Below, piece after piece: positions 34,301-43,061 of a DNA stretch of 64,000 nt. The number at the start of each line of letters is the position of its first letter. The stretch's first letter is position 1. Under the pieces are notes generated by a model. It worked only from the letters and a program-made list of their open reading frames with translations. It ran no database searches and had not been told where the DNA came from. Source of the stretch: Burkholderiales bacterium (lineage in GTDB: Bacteria; Pseudomonadota; Gammaproteobacteria; Burkholderiales; Casimicrobiaceae); contig CAJPFI010000001.1 of NCBI GenBank assembly GCA_905339295.1, positions 1 to 64,000 on the forward strand, written 5' to 3'. The translations under genes were made by a program, and so were the position numbers.

Positions 34301-35293
34301 GTCGGCCGCGAAGCGGGCGCGCAGTGCCGCCAGCGGCAGGCGGTTCGCGTCGATCGTGCCCGGCGCGCGGTTGGTCGCGTCGACGGTCCCCGCGTAGCCG
34401 CCGGGCGTCGGAACCGCGGTCACACGCGCCGTGATCGACGTTTCCGGCCATCGCGGATCGATCGCCGCGAGACGCGCGTCGGCGAGGTCGACGATCGCGC
34501 TGACCAGCGGTTGCTGCGCGAACGGTGCGAGCGTCGCCCTCGCGCGCGCCGACGCGCCGCGGGCACGGCCCGTCGCGTCGAGGGTGACCGAATCGAGCGT
34601 GCCGCCGATCGAGGCCTGCGCGTCGATGCCGGCGAGATCGGCGTCGCCGGCGAACGCGACCGTGCCGGCCAGCGCGAACGGTCGCGTCGCGGCGAGCGTG
34701 ACGTTCCCGGCGAGGCGACCGCGATCGGCCGCGAGCGCGAGGTCGACGAGCGCGTGCTCGGCGGCGCCACCCGTGTAGCCGAACGCGAGGCCGCGGACGT
34801 TCCCGGACCGGGGTCCCAGCACCCAGTCGAGGCGCCCGACGGCGACGCGGCCGATCGTGACCGGGAACGGGAGCACGAGCGCGGCGGGCGGCTCGGTCGC
34901 CGCGTCGGAGCCCTTGATCGCGATCACGACGGTCTGCGCGCCGAGGCCCCTGATCGAGATGCGCCGCTGCAGGAGCGCGAACGGCGACCAGTCGAGCGCG
35001 ACGTCGTGCGCCTCGGCCTGCGCTTCCGGTCCGTTCCACGCGATGCGCGCGACGCGCACCGTCGACAGCAGCGAACCGCGCGCGTCGTCGATGTCGAGCC
35101 GGCCATCGCTGCGCGCGATGACTTCGCGCACCGCGAGATCGAGCGCGGACTGCGTCCCTAGGAACGCGATCGTGGCGCCGGCCAGCGCGACGAGCGCGAT
35201 CGCGGCCGCCAGCGTCGCGAGCCATGCGGCGCGGACCGCCCGGCGCCATGCCGGCCGGCGCGTCGCGTCGCGGCGGTCGGGCGCGCCGACCAT
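31391..35293 (-). CDS. tamB: TamB, inner-membrane AsmA-like translocation and assembly protein
   Basis: A 1300-residue protein with one N-terminal membrane helix (about 21-48, AAWLATLAAAIALVALAGATIAF), a very long repetitive beta region of AsmA/TamB type (the beta-taco groove thought to carry lipids or hydrophobic strands across the periplasm), and the conserved C-terminal DUF490 domain (LDRDRARLVFDGPLDNPALDIVAMRRNTAVEAGIEITG onward). The final strands end YALTRSITLRAEAGTASGVG. It starts at the tamA stop (TGATG), the standard tamA-tamB pair. Length is typical. Confidence 0.93.
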   Translation of the reverse strand: MVGAPDRRDATRRPAWRRAVRAAWLATLAAAIALVALAGATIAFLGTQSALDLAVREVIARSDGRLDIDDARGSLLSTVRVARIAWNGPEAQAEAHDVALDWSPFALLQRRISIRGLGAQTVVIAIKGSDAATEPPAALVLPFPVTIGRVAVGRLDWVLGPRSGNVRGLAFGYTGGAAEHALVDLALAADRGRLAGNVTLAATRPFALAGTVAFAGDADLAGIDAQASIGGTLDSVTLDATGRARGASARARATLAPFAQQPLVSAIVDLADARLAAIDPRWPETSITARVTAVPTPGGYAGTVDATNRAPGTIDANRLPLAALRARFAADGATLALDDLHATLEGGGTARGRVVLVPAGRSVSGTLDVADLDLARVHSRLSPTRLAGTLVADLDEQAQRVRGDLADRTRGIAAAFDATLAGGRVRIASLRAVAGNARLDGSGSIALDGTLAFDADATLARFDPSRFGDFPEGSLDGRVIASGALASPWRASVDVALAGGSQWSGIALAGTARGSVSATEARDVAVDARVAGGRVIAKGDAGRLGDSLAFDLDLPRLEALSPLAAWLPAPLEGRLVAKGTAMLAPRDVGIEARLRGERLRAGPDFAAARLDLRIAWPQRAGAELDRRPVELDVDARDVEAAGMRLASATGTARGTLADHRADVRARVAGSDVEATLAGAFDVGAQRWRGNVTALRSSGAANARLEGPAALEVGRGRIALMHARLRFADGDFRVDDLAIEQGRVTTHGAFTGVPAAAFARIAGVALPFSTDVALGGAWSITASPRLDGTLAIHRERGDVRIDTLADSARDGTSIGLTRLELDVRFADDAVDGQARLASALGGSATLAFALARSPTAAPGTLAPDAPLDATLVGEWPSLALLQPWLGTTATADGRLRADLAARGTLASPVLSGTITGSGLRLDAPQWGMHFAQGTFAARLDDGAVTLDELAFRAGEGTFRASGTLARARRAGDPEGLGTSIAWRADRLRLFNRPDLRLIASGEGTLALADGRANVAGAVRIDEGHVEYERSRGTALATDVVVKGRPAPATPARDARLGGPLTLALDVDLGNRLSFVGEGLEAQLRGRLSLATAPNGRLEARGAISAVDGTYFAYGQRLDLDRDRARLVFDGPLDNPALDIVAMRRNTAVEAGIEITGSVNVPRVTLVSNPPVSDGEKLAWLITGQGLERSTGADLAAISAASASLLGAGGRPFGTSIARRLGLDDLSIRSRTTLDASGAAVANPVVAFGKRLSERLSLVYEQGITVATNTLRLEYALTRSITLRAEAGTASGVGIAYRRSYD

Positions 35294-37143
35294 CAGAACG
35301 CGAGCCCTACCGAGAAGTGGACGCGAACGCGCCGGTCGTCGTGGCCGTACGCGACGTCGAGCCGGAACGGGCCGATCGGCGTGCGCATCCGCGCGCCGAT
35401 GCCGTAGCCGACCGCGGGCTTCGCGAGGTCCCCGGCCTCGTCGCCCGCGTTGCCGGCGTCGACGAAGAGCGCCGCGCCCCAGGTCTCGCTGAACCAGCGC
35501 GTGGCCTCGACGCTCGCGAGCGCGTAGTAGCGTCCGGGCAGCACGGCGCCGTCCCGCTTCACGCCGAGGCTCTGGTACGCGTAGCCGCGCACGGTTGCAT
35601 CGCCTCCGGTGCGGAACAGCAGCGTCGACGGAACGCCTTCGCGGGAGCGCGCGAGCACGGCGCCCGCCTCGACGCGAAGCGTCACGCCGCTCGCACGCCC
35701 GATCGGATGCCATGCCTGGAATTGCGCGATCGCGCGGCCGAAGCCGCGCGTCGATATGCCCGGGATGCCCGCGCCGGCCTGCAACGCGACGACATGGCCC
35801 CTCGCAGGCGCGACGAGGTCGTCGACGTCGCGGCGCGTCCATGCGCCGTCGACGTAGAGCGCGTGCGCGTCGACGGCCTCGCCGCCGTCGGGGCGCTGCT
35901 CGTCCACGTAGTACGCCGCGCCGAACGCGGGCTGCCGCCGCTCGTCGACCGACTGGCGGCGGACGGCGGCGTAGGCGGTGCGCGTGACGAGGCGCTCGAT
36001 GTCGGTGCGCTCGACGTGCGCGCCGGCCGAATCGCGCCAGCCTCGCGCGTCGGGCGGGCGGACGAATCGCACCGTGGCGTCCAGCACCTTCGATTCGACG
36101 CGCGCGTCGACGCTGAACTGGATCGCGCGGCCGGCGAAGTCGACGTCGCGCCATGACAGGTTGCCGCGGTAGGCGGTGTCGGTCGAGTAGCCGACGCCGA
36201 CCTCGATGCGCTTCGTCGGCGCCTCGATGACGTCGACGCGGACGGCCGCCTCGCCGGCGTGCGCGGGATCGTCGTCGATCGCCGCCTGCACGCTGGCGAA
36301 GTAGCCGGTGGCGTCGAGTCTCCGCAGGAACGCGTGAAGCGCCTCGCGCGAGTACCGGTCACCCTCGACGAGCGTCGAGAAGTTGCGCACGAGCGACACC
36401 GGGTAGCGCACGAGTCCGCGCACCTCGAGCCTGCCGAATCGGAACGGCGGGCCGCTCGCGATCTCGACGTCGAGGTCGGCGGCATGCGCTTCGGGGTCGA
36501 CGTCGGCGCGGCTCCGCGCGATCGCCGCCGACGCGTACGGGCTCGCGCGGATCGCCTCGACCGCGCGGGACTTCGCGGCTTCCCACGCGTCCTGCCGGAA
36601 GACGCTGCCGCGTCCGAGCAGCCAGCCGCCCTGGGCGCTCGCGATCGCGTCGGTCCCGGCCGGCACGTCGTCCTGGGCAGCGCCGGTCACGGCGACGCGC
36701 ACCGAGCGCACGCGCGTCGCTTCGCCCGGGACGAGCGTCAGCGTCACCGCGAACGGCTCGACGGAGCGGTCGATCGCGACGGTCGCCTGCGCCGAGAAGT
36801 GGCCTTCCGCGTCGGCGACGGCGCGCGCCTGCCCGCTCGCCTCGCGCGCGAGGCGCGCGAGCAATGGCTCGGTCATGTCGGCGTAGTCCTGCCAGCGGAC
36901 GAGATCGACGTTCTGCCTCAGCGCCGGCACGAACGACGGCGGCGCGTCGATCGATACGCGATAGCGAACGGCGTCCGGCGCGCGTTCTGCCGGGCGCGCG
37001 ACGCCGGAAACCGGCGTCGGATCGGGAGGCGGGGAGGTGGCCTGGGCGGCGGCGTCAGTCGCCGCGAGGGCGAAGCACGCCGTCGCCAGCGATGCCGCTG
37101 CTCGACGGCGCCGGGTCGCAGGTGCCGGAGCAGCGTGGGCCAT
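35293..37143 (-). CDS. tamA: TamA, Omp85-family outer-membrane protein
   Basis: A 616-residue BamA-family protein. The signal peptide (residues 1-34) ends at DAAAQA. Three POTRA-like domains extend to about 290 (for example VSIDAPPSFVPALRQNVDL and FGRLEVRGLVRYPVSLVRN), and then a 16-strand barrel with the family motif GGDATVRGYAYQSLG and a C-terminal aromatic residue (HFSVGLAF). It works with TamB to place autotransporters and other outer-membrane components. The first 89 bases overlap the upstream lipoprotein gene in another frame; the signal peptide argues this ATG is right. Confidence 0.92.
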   Translation of the reverse strand: MAHAAPAPATRRRRAAASLATACFALAATDAAAQATSPPPDPTPVSGVARPAERAPDAVRYRVSIDAPPSFVPALRQNVDLVRWQDYADMTEPLLARLAREASGQARAVADAEGHFSAQATVAIDRSVEPFAVTLTLVPGEATRVRSVRVAVTGAAQDDVPAGTDAIASAQGGWLLGRGSVFRQDAWEAAKSRAVEAIRASPYASAAIARSRADVDPEAHAADLDVEIASGPPFRFGRLEVRGLVRYPVSLVRNFSTLVEGDRYSREALHAFLRRLDATGYFASVQAAIDDDPAHAGEAAVRVDVIEAPTKRIEVGVGYSTDTAYRGNLSWRDVDFAGRAIQFSVDARVESKVLDATVRFVRPPDARGWRDSAGAHVERTDIERLVTRTAYAAVRRQSVDERRQPAFGAAYYVDEQRPDGGEAVDAHALYVDGAWTRRDVDDLVAPARGHVVALQAGAGIPGISTRGFGRAIAQFQAWHPIGRASGVTLRVEAGAVLARSREGVPSTLLFRTGGDATVRGYAYQSLGVKRDGAVLPGRYYALASVEATRWFSETWGAALFVDAGNAGDEAGDLAKPAVGYGIGARMRTPIGPFRLDVAYGHDDRRVRVHFSVGLAF

Positions 37144-37447
37144 CGACGTCAGACGTAGGGCTCGACGGATCGTCGCCGAGCGGCGCATAGGGCGGATGGT
37201 CGGGCGACCAGCCGCGCGGATAGTCGAGCGGACGCGGCTCCGGCGGCGCGACGAGGTCGGGAGAGACCAGCGGCCGCAGCGTCGGCACCTCGCGGCGCGG
37301 CCAGTCGAGCTGCAACTCGCTCGGCGCGCCGCCGAGGAACCAGAGGACGGGATCGGTGCGGACGTGGCCGTAGCGATCGTTCCAGCTCGCGCAGCCGGCG
37401 AGCGCGGACGCGGCGAGCGCAACGAGGACGAGCGGGGCGCGGCGCAT
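37055..37447 (-). CDS. small lipoprotein upstream of tamA
   Basis: A 130-residue lipoprotein: MRRAPLVLVALAASALAGCA has a clean lipobox (LAGC, Cys19). The mature part is rich in Pro and Asp (RTDPVLWFLGGAPSELQLDW, then PRPLDYPRGWSPDHPPYAPLG) and has no recognised domain. GGAGACC is a fair ribosome-binding site 3 bases before the ATG at 37447. Its last 89 bases overlap the start of tamA, so the two are co-transcribed and coupled. A role with TamA/TamB is suggested only by this arrangement. Confidence 0.7.
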   Translation of the reverse strand: MRRAPLVLVALAASALAGCASWNDRYGHVRTDPVLWFLGGAPSELQLDWPRREVPTLRPLVSPDLVAPPEPRPLDYPRGWSPDHPPYAPLGDDPSSPTSDVDGPRCSGTCDPAPSSSGIAGDGVLRPRGD

Positions 37448-37712
37448 GGCGGTCTCCTGTTCCACGGTCGGGCGTGTCGCCGGCGAGGCGACGCGCATCG
37501 GGCCGGGGCACGTTAGTGTCTCACAACCCCTCCGCGGGAAACATGCCGCGGCGACGGCCCCGTCGCCCGGATTCGCGCTTCCGTGGCTGAAATGTCACGC
37601 CAGCGCCGGCGGCGGCCGGGATCGCGACGCCATCGGTCGGGCATCCGCATGCCTGATTCCCGGCATGGGTTCACGCGATCCTGCGCAAGGGCCGATCACG
37701 GGCGGCAGTCCG

Positions 37713-37729
37713 TCATGCCGCCGGCATGA
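37713..37729. repeat. 17-bp palindrome upstream of the dcw promoter
   Basis: TCATGCCG-C-CGGCATGA is a perfect inverted repeat with a single central base. It could be a dimeric regulator site or a short hairpin; it sits about 250 bases upstream of the mraZ promoter and equally far from the divergent lipoprotein gene. Confidence 0.5.
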
Positions 37730-37957
37730 AGCGCTCGTCGCGCCGCCGGCGCGTCGGTGCCGCCGCCGACCGCCGGATTTTCGCCAATCGGGGTCGCCGG
37801 GACGCTTCGGATCGAACATTCGTTCGATGCGTGGGAGGGATGCGGTACTTCTTCTCGCGTACTACCTTCGAATACATGCCTAAGTTGCTGTTTATTAGGG
37901 TCTTGCCATTCTGTGGTGAAATCGGCGCTAAGTGATTGTTCGGACAGCGGAAATTCG

Positions 37958-37988
37958 TTGACCGCGGTCCGGATCGGCGTTTATAGTG
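37958..37988 (+). promoter_or_regulatory. sigma70-like promoter for the dcw cluster
   Basis: TTGACC (37958-37963) is followed 17 bases later by TTTATA (37981-37986), or 19 bases later by TATAGT (37983-37988). Either gives transcription starting near 37993-37996, at the first MraZ box. Confidence 0.6.
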
Positions 37989-37996
37989 GCGACAAG

Positions 37997-38021
37997 TGGG
38001 GAAATGTGGGTTTGGGTGGGG
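37997..38021 (+). promoter_or_regulatory. three MraZ boxes (GTGGG, 10-bp period)
   Basis: GTGGG occurs at 37997, 38007 and 38017, exactly one helical turn apart. Known MraZ operators are direct TGGGN repeats with 5-base spacers in front of mraZ. They lie just after the -10 box, where the repressor would block initiation or escape. Confidence 0.8.
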
Positions 38022-38122
38022 TCCAGACGACGATTCGGGACCCCTGCCCGATGCCGGGATCCCGGGCCATGGCATCGTGGGAGGAGACGTTGGACAAGGC
38101 GGCAAGGGAGGGCGAGCGGCCG

Positions 38123-38575
38123 ATGCCGGTGTTCCGCGGCGTCACCGAACTCGCCCTCGACGCGAAGGGTCGCCTCGCGATCCCCGCCCGCCATCGCGAC
38201 GCGATCGTCGCGCAAAGCGGCTCGCATCTCGTGCTCACCGCCGATCCGTCCCGCTGCCTGCTCCTCTATCCGCTCGCGGCATGGGAGCCGATCCAGCAGC
38301 GGCTGATGTCGCTGTCGTCGTTCGACGAGCGCATCCGCGGGCTGCAGCGGCTCATCGTCGGGCACGCCGACGACGTCGAGATCGACGCGGCCGGCCGCAT
38401 TCTCGTGCCGCCTGCGCTGCGGCGCTACGCGTCGCTCGACAGGCGCGCCGTGCTCGTCGGGCAGGGACGCAAGTTCGAGCTGTGGGACGACGCGGCGTGG
38501 GCCGCGCGCACCGCGCAGGCGATCGCGTTCGACGGCGGCGGGCTGCCGCCGGATCTCGACGGTTTCTCGCTCTGA
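38123..38575 (+). CDS. mraZ: MraZ transcriptional regulator
   Basis: A 150-residue DNA-binding protein with two AbrB-like halves, each with the DXXXR motif: [14 protein letters not shown] (near 12) and [15 protein letters not shown] (near 92). It represses its own operon by binding the boxes at 37997-38021. The ATG at 38123 begins [13 protein letters not shown], the family N-terminus, and GGGAGGG lies about 10 bases upstream. The stop overlaps the rsmH start by one base (TGATG). Confidence 0.93.
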   Translation: MPVFRGVTELALDAKGRLAIPARHRDAIVAQSGSHLVLTADPSRCLLLYPLAAWEPIQQRLMSLSSFDERIRGLQRLIVGHADDVEIDAAGRILVPPALRRYASLDRRAVLVGQGRKFELWDDAAWAARTAQAIAFDGGGLPPDLDGFSL

Positions 38576-39558
38576 TGTCCGATGGGACCCATCTCAGCGT
38601 CCTGCTCGAAGAGTCGGTCGCCGCGCTGGCGCTGCGCGAGGACGGGACCTACGTCGACGCGACGTTCGGGCGCGGAGGTCACGCGCGCGCGATCCTCGCG
38701 CGCCTCGGACCGGCGGGACGCGTCGTCGCGATCGACCGCGATCCGGAGGCCGGGCCGGCCGCCGCCGCGATCGGCGATGCGCGGCTCGACTTCCGGCGCG
38801 CGCGCTTCTCGGCGCTCGACGACGTGCTCGACGCGCTCGCGATCGGGCAAATCGACGGCGTGCTGCTCGACCTCGGCATCTCGTCGCCGCAGATCGACAC
38901 GCCCGCGCGCGGATTCTCGTTCCGGCACGACGGCCCGCTCGACATGCGCATGGATCCCGACGCGGGGGAATCGGCCGCCGCGTTCATCGCCCGCGCGTCG
39001 CTGCGCGAACTGACGGAGGTCATCCGCGACCATGGTGAAGAACGGCTTGCTCAACCGATTGCAAGAGCAATTGCTGCGGCTCGCGCGGTCGGCCCCGTCG
39101 TCACGACCCGGCAGCTGGCCGCGATCGTGGCCCAAGCCGTCGGCTCGCGCACGCGGGGTGATTGGCGTCAGGATCCGGCCACGCGCACGTTCCAGGCCCT
39201 TCGGATCGCGGTGAACGAGGAACTCGCCGAACTCGAGCGCGTGCTGCCGCGCGCGGTCGCGCGGCTGCGCGAAGGCGGTCGCCTCGCCGTCATCAGCTTC
39301 CATTCGCTCGAGGACCGCATCGTCAAGCGCTTCATCGCGCGCGCCTCGGCGCCGTTCGGCGGCGACCCGCGCCTCGCGCGCGTGCCGATCGCGGACGCCG
39401 ACCTGCCGCCGCCGCCGCTCGCCGCGGTCGGGCGCGCGATCCGCCCGTCGCAGGCCGAGTGCGACGCGAACCCGCGCGCGCGCAGCGCGGTCCTGCGCGT
39501 CGCGCGGCGCACCGGCGCGCCGCTGCCGGGCGACTGGCCCGCTCCCGGCACAGCGTGA
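38575..39558 (+). CDS. rsmH: 16S rRNA m4C1402 methyltransferase RsmH (MraW)
   Basis: A 327-residue SAM-dependent enzyme that methylates N4 of C1402 in 16S rRNA. The SAM motif is [16 protein letters not shown]. Others are [47 protein letters not shown] and [17 protein letters not shown], all typical. It follows mraZ with a TGATG junction; ftsL follows after 10 bases. Confidence 0.96.
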   Translation: MSDGTHLSVLLEESVAALALREDGTYVDATFGRGGHARAILARLGPAGRVVAIDRDPEAGPAAAAIGDARLDFRRARFSALDDVLDALAIGQIDGVLLDLGISSPQIDTPARGFSFRHDGPLDMRMDPDAGESAAAFIARASLRELTEVIRDHGEERLAQPIARAIAAARAVGPVVTTRQLAAIVAQAVGSRTRGDWRQDPATRTFQALRIAVNEELAELERVLPRAVARLREGGRLAVISFHSLEDRIVKRFIARASAPFGGDPRLARVPIADADLPPPPLAAVGRAIRPSQAECDANPRARSAVLRVARRTGAPLPGDWPAPGTA

Positions 39559-39568
39559 GGATCCCGCG

Positions 39569-39844
39569 ATGACTCGCGTCAACCTGCTCCTGCTCGCGGT
39601 CCTGGCCGCGTGCGCGATCTCGCTCGTGACCACCCGCCACCAGGCGCGGAGCCTGTTCGTCGAGCTCGAGCGCGAGCAGTCGCGCGCCCGCGCCTACGAG
39701 GTCGAGCACGGCCAGCTGCAGCTCGAGCAATCGACCTGGTCGATGCCGGCACGCGTCGAGAAGTTCGCGCGCGAGCAGTTGCACATGCAGGTGCCCGGCG
39801 CGGGGCGCGTCGAGGTGGTCGAGCTCGCGGGAGGACGGCGATGA
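39569..39844 (+). CDS. ftsL: cell division protein FtsL
   Basis: A 91-residue bitopic membrane protein: a short N-terminus, one helix (about 4-20, VNLLLLAVLAACAISLV), then a periplasmic leucine-zipper-like coiled coil (ARSLFVELEREQSRARAYEVEHGQLQLEQ). It joins FtsB and FtsQ and activates FtsW/FtsI. Short length and position between rsmH and ftsI fix the assignment. The ftsI ATG overlaps its stop (ATGA). Confidence 0.9.
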   Translation: MTRVNLLLLAVLAACAISLVTTRHQARSLFVELEREQSRARAYEVEHGQLQLEQSTWSMPARVEKFAREQLHMQVPGAGRVEVVELAGGRR

Positions 39845-41589
39845 GCGCGTCGGCGACGCTCGCCCGCCGGCGCGGCCGCGCGCCGGGCGGTCCGGCGATC
39901 TCCGGCGTGCGCGCGGCGGTCCTGTTCGGCGGGCTCGCGCTCCTGTTCGCGCTGCTCGGCGGACGCTCGCTCTACCTGCAGTGGTTCGACAACGCGTTCC
40001 TGCAGGAGCGCGGCGCGGCGCGGTACTCGCGCGAGCTCGAGCTGCCCGCACATCGGGGCCGCATCGTCGACCGTCACGGCGAGGCGCTCGCCGTCTCGAC
40101 GCCGGTCAAGTCGCTGTGGGCGTTTCCGGGCCAGCTCGAGATGACCGACGACGACTTCGCGCGCCTCGCGCGCCTGGTCGACGTCAGGCCGGCGGTGCTG
40201 AAGAAGCGCGTCGACGACGCGGACAACTTCGTCTACCTCGCGAAGCTCCTGTCGCCGGAGGTCGCGGAGCGCGCGCTCGCGCTGCGCATCAGGGGGCTGA
40301 ACGAGGAAACCGCGTTCCGGCGCTATTACCCGGGAGGCGAGGTGACGAGTCACGTGCTCGGCTTCACCGGCGACCGCGATGCCGGGCAGGAGGGCATCGA
40401 GCTCGCACAGCAGGCGTGGCTCGCCGGCGTCCCGGGCAGCCGGCGCGTGATCATCAACCCGCGCGGCGAGGCGGTCGAGGACGTCGCCTCGATCCGTGCG
40501 CCGCAGGAGGGCCGCGACCTCGCACTGTCGCTCGACTCGCGCCTGCAGTACCTCGCGTTCCGCGAGCTGAAGGCCGCGGTCGAGGCGAACCGCGCGAAGG
40601 CCGGCGGGCTCGTGATCCTCGACGTGCAGACCGGCGAGATCCTCGCGCTCGCGAACCTGCCGGCGTACAACCCGAACGCGCGCGATCGCGTCGCGCGCGA
40701 GCGCATGCGCAATCGCGCGCTCACCGACGTGTTCGAGCCCGGGTCGACGCTGAAGCCGTTCGCCGTCGCGGCCGCGCTCGACGCGGGCGCCGTTCGGCCC
40801 GACACGCCGGTCGCGACGGAGGGCGGCAGGCTCACGATCGGGTCCGCCACGGTCCACGACGCGCACCCGGCCGGGACGCTCACCGTCGAGCAGGTGATCC
40901 AGAAGTCGTCGAACGTCGGCGCCGCGAAGATCGCGCTGAAGCTGCCCGCGCAGACGCTGTGGCAGAAGCTCGCCGACGCCGGCTTCGGCACGCCGCCGAA
41001 GACCGGGTTTCCCGGCGAGGTGAGCGGTCGGCTGCGCCCGGCGAAATCGTGGAAGCCGATCGAGCAGGCGACGATCAGCTACGGGCACGGCATCTCGGTG
41101 AACCTCGTGCAGCTCGCCCGCGCCTACACGGTGTTCGCCACCGGCGGCGAGCTCAAGCCGGTCACGCTGTTCAAGACCGGCGCGCCGGTCGCGGGCCGGC
41201 CGGCCGTCAAGCGCGAGACCGCGCTCGCGGTGCGCCGGATGCTCGAGCTCGCGGTGCTGCCCGGCGGCACCGCGCCGCGCGCGCAGGTGCCCGGCTACCG
41301 CGTCGCGGGCAAGACCGGCACGGCGCACAAGCTCGAGGGGCGCGGCTATGCGGCCGACCGGTACGTGAGCTCGTTCGTCGGCTTCGCTCCGGCCTCGAAC
41401 CCGCGCATCGTCGTCGCGGTGATGATCGACGAGCCGTCCGCCGGGCAATACTACGGCGGCACGGTCGCGGCGCCGGTGTTCTCGGCCGTCACCGGGTCGG
41501 CGCTGCGCATGCTGGGCGTGCCGACCGACGCGCCGGTCGACAACGTGATCCTGCCGCCGGAAGGCGCCGAGATCCGCGAGGAGACGTGA
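39841..41589 (+). CDS. ftsI: septal peptidoglycan transpeptidase FtsI (PBP3)
   Basis: A 582-residue class B penicillin-binding protein. One N-terminal membrane helix (about 24-46) is followed by the non-catalytic domain and a transpeptidase domain. Active-site motifs: Ser302-Thr-Leu-Lys305 (EPGSTLKPF), Ser355-Ser-Asn357 (KSSNVG) and Lys490-Thr-Gly-Thr (AGKTGTAHK). It cross-links septal wall with FtsW. It overlaps ftsL (ATGA) and murE (TGATG). Confidence 0.96.
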   Translation: MSASATLARRRGRAPGGPAISGVRAAVLFGGLALLFALLGGRSLYLQWFDNAFLQERGAARYSRELELPAHRGRIVDRHGEALAVSTPVKSLWAFPGQLEMTDDDFARLARLVDVRPAVLKKRVDDADNFVYLAKLLSPEVAERALALRIRGLNEETAFRRYYPGGEVTSHVLGFTGDRDAGQEGIELAQQAWLAGVPGSRRVIINPRGEAVEDVASIRAPQEGRDLALSLDSRLQYLAFRELKAAVEANRAKAGGLVILDVQTGEILALANLPAYNPNARDRVARERMRNRALTDVFEPGSTLKPFAVAAALDAGAVRPDTPVATEGGRLTIGSATVHDAHPAGTLTVEQVIQKSSNVGAAKIALKLPAQTLWQKLADAGFGTPPKTGFPGEVSGRLRPAKSWKPIEQATISYGHGISVNLVQLARAYTVFATGGELKPVTLFKTGAPVAGRPAVKRETALAVRRMLELAVLPGGTAPRAQVPGYRVAGKTGTAHKLEGRGYAADRYVSSFVGFAPASNPRIVVAVMIDEPSAGQYYGGTVAAPVFSAVTGSALRMLGVPTDAPVDNVILPPEGAEIREET

Positions 41590-43061
41590 TGGCGGCCGCC
41601 CCGTTCGACGCCGTCGCGCTGCTCGCCCGCCTGGGAATGACGCCGCGCCGCGTCACGTCGGACAGCCGGCGCGTGGACGCGGGCGACGCGTTCGCGGCGT
41701 GGCCGGGCTCGCGCGTGGACGGCCGCGCGTTCATTCCCGACGCGATCGCGCGCGGTGCGGGCGCCGTGCTGTGGGAATCGCGCGATTACCGCTGGAACCC
41801 CGACTGGACGGTGGCGAACGCCGGGGTCGAGCGGCTCGCGGCGAAACTCGGCTACATCGCGAACGTCGTCTACGGCAGCCCTTCGCGCGAACTGTGGATG
41901 GTCGGCATCACCGGGACGAACGGCAAGACGACGACGTCCCAGTGGATCGCGCAGGCGCTCGACGGCGCGGGCCGTCGCTGCGGCGTGATCGGCACGCTGG
42001 GCATCGGACTCGTCGGCGCGCTCGAGCCCGCGCCCAACACGACGCCGGACGCGGCGGTGCTTCACGAGACGCTCGCCGGCTTCCGCGCGTCGGGCGCCAG
42101 GGCGGCGTCGGTCGAAGTCTCGTCGATCGGCCTCGACCAGGGCCGCGTGAACGGCGCGACCTTCGACGTCGCGGTATTCACGAACCTCACGCGCGACCAC
42201 CTCGACTACCACGGCACGATGAGCGCGTACGGCGCCGCGAAGGAGCGGCTGTTCTCGTGGCCCGGCCTCGCGTGCTCGGTGATCAACGCCGACGACCCGT
42301 TCGGCCAGCGGCTGATCGACGAGGTGCGCGGGCGCGGCGGGCGCGCGATGTCCTACGGGCTCGCGAACGCGGAGGTCGCCGCGATCGGCGTCGCGATGGG
42401 GCCGCGCGGGCTGTCGCTCAACGTGTCGACGCCGTGGGGGCGCGGCGCGGTCGAGACCGGCGTCGTCGGCGCGTTCAACGTGTCGAACCTGCTCGCGACG
42501 CTCGGCGCGCTGCTCGCGAGCGACGTGGAGCTCGACCCCGCGCTCGAGGCGCTCGCGCGCCTCACGCCGCCGCCGGGCCGCATGGAACGCCACGGCGGGG
42601 GCGACCGGCCGCTGGCCGTCGTCGACTACGCCCACACGCCCGATGCGCTGGAGAAGGTGCTCATGGCGCTGCGCCCGGCGGTGGCGCCGGGCCGCGAGCT
42701 CGTGTGCGTGTTCGGCTGCGGCGGCGACCGCGACCCCGGCAAGCGTCAGGTGATGGGCCGCATCGCGGGCGAGCTCGCCGACCGCGTCGTCGTGACCAGC
42801 GACAACCCGCGTTTCGAGGACCCCGCCGCGATCGCGGGCGCGGTGACGAAGGGCGTCGTCGAGTCGGGGCGCCGGCGCTGGCTCGTCGAGCTCGACCGCG
42901 CGGCCGCGATCGCGGCCGCCGTGAACGCCGCGAAGCGCGGCGACGTCGTGCTCGTCGCCGGCAAGGGGCACGAGGCCACCCAGGAGATCGCCGGCGAGCG
43001 CAGGCCGTACTCCGACGCGCGCGCCGTCGACGACGCGCTCGCCGCGTGGGGCGGTGCATGA
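41589..43061 (+). CDS. murE: UDP-MurNAc-tripeptide ligase, meso-diaminopimelate-adding
   Basis: A 490-residue Mur ligase. The ATP motif [14 protein letters not shown] is at 107-119, the catalytic region FTNLTRDHLDYHGTM follows, and the DNPR motif (VVTSDNPRFEDP) marks meso-diaminopimelate as the added amino acid, not lysine. This fixes the peptidoglycan as the Gram-negative type. Length is typical. The murF start overlaps the stop by 4 bases (ATGA). Confidence 0.96.
   Translation: MAAAPFDAVALLARLGMTPRRVTSDSRRVDAGDAFAAWPGSRVDGRAFIPDAIARGAGAVLWESRDYRWNPDWTVANAGVERLAAKLGYIANVVYGSPSRELWMVGITGTNGKTTTSQWIAQALDGAGRRCGVIGTLGIGLVGALEPAPNTTPDAAVLHETLAGFRASGARAASVEVSSIGLDQGRVNGATFDVAVFTNLTRDHLDYHGTMSAYGAAKERLFSWPGLACSVINADDPFGQRLIDEVRGRGGRAMSYGLANAEVAAIGVAMGPRGLSLNVSTPWGRGAVETGVVGAFNVSNLLATLGALLASDVELDPALEALARLTPPPGRMERHGGGDRPLAVVDYAHTPDALEKVLMALRPAVAPGRELVCVFGCGGDRDPGKRQVMGRIAGELADRVVVTSDNPRFEDPAAIAGAVTKGVVESGRRRWLVELDRAAAIAAAVNAAKRGDVVLVAGKGHEATQEIAGERRPYSDARAVDDALAAWGGA

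Larger units (their letters stand above)
37448..38122. other. 675-base region upstream of mraZ
   Basis: No gene was recognised. Its left half is ordinary GC-rich DNA with a 17-bp palindrome (37713-37729). The segment 37830-37985 is markedly AT-richer than the genes and leads into the dcw promoter and the MraZ boxes. The last 100 bases form the mraZ leader. An in-frame extension of mraZ to earlier ATGs (38051 and 38069) is possible but lacks similarity. Confidence 0.5.

Noticed and set aside
36900-37143. Frameshift between the lipoprotein gene and tamA
   Set aside because: Both have intact, typical signal sequences with their own starts, so overlapping separate genes explain the data better than a broken fusion.
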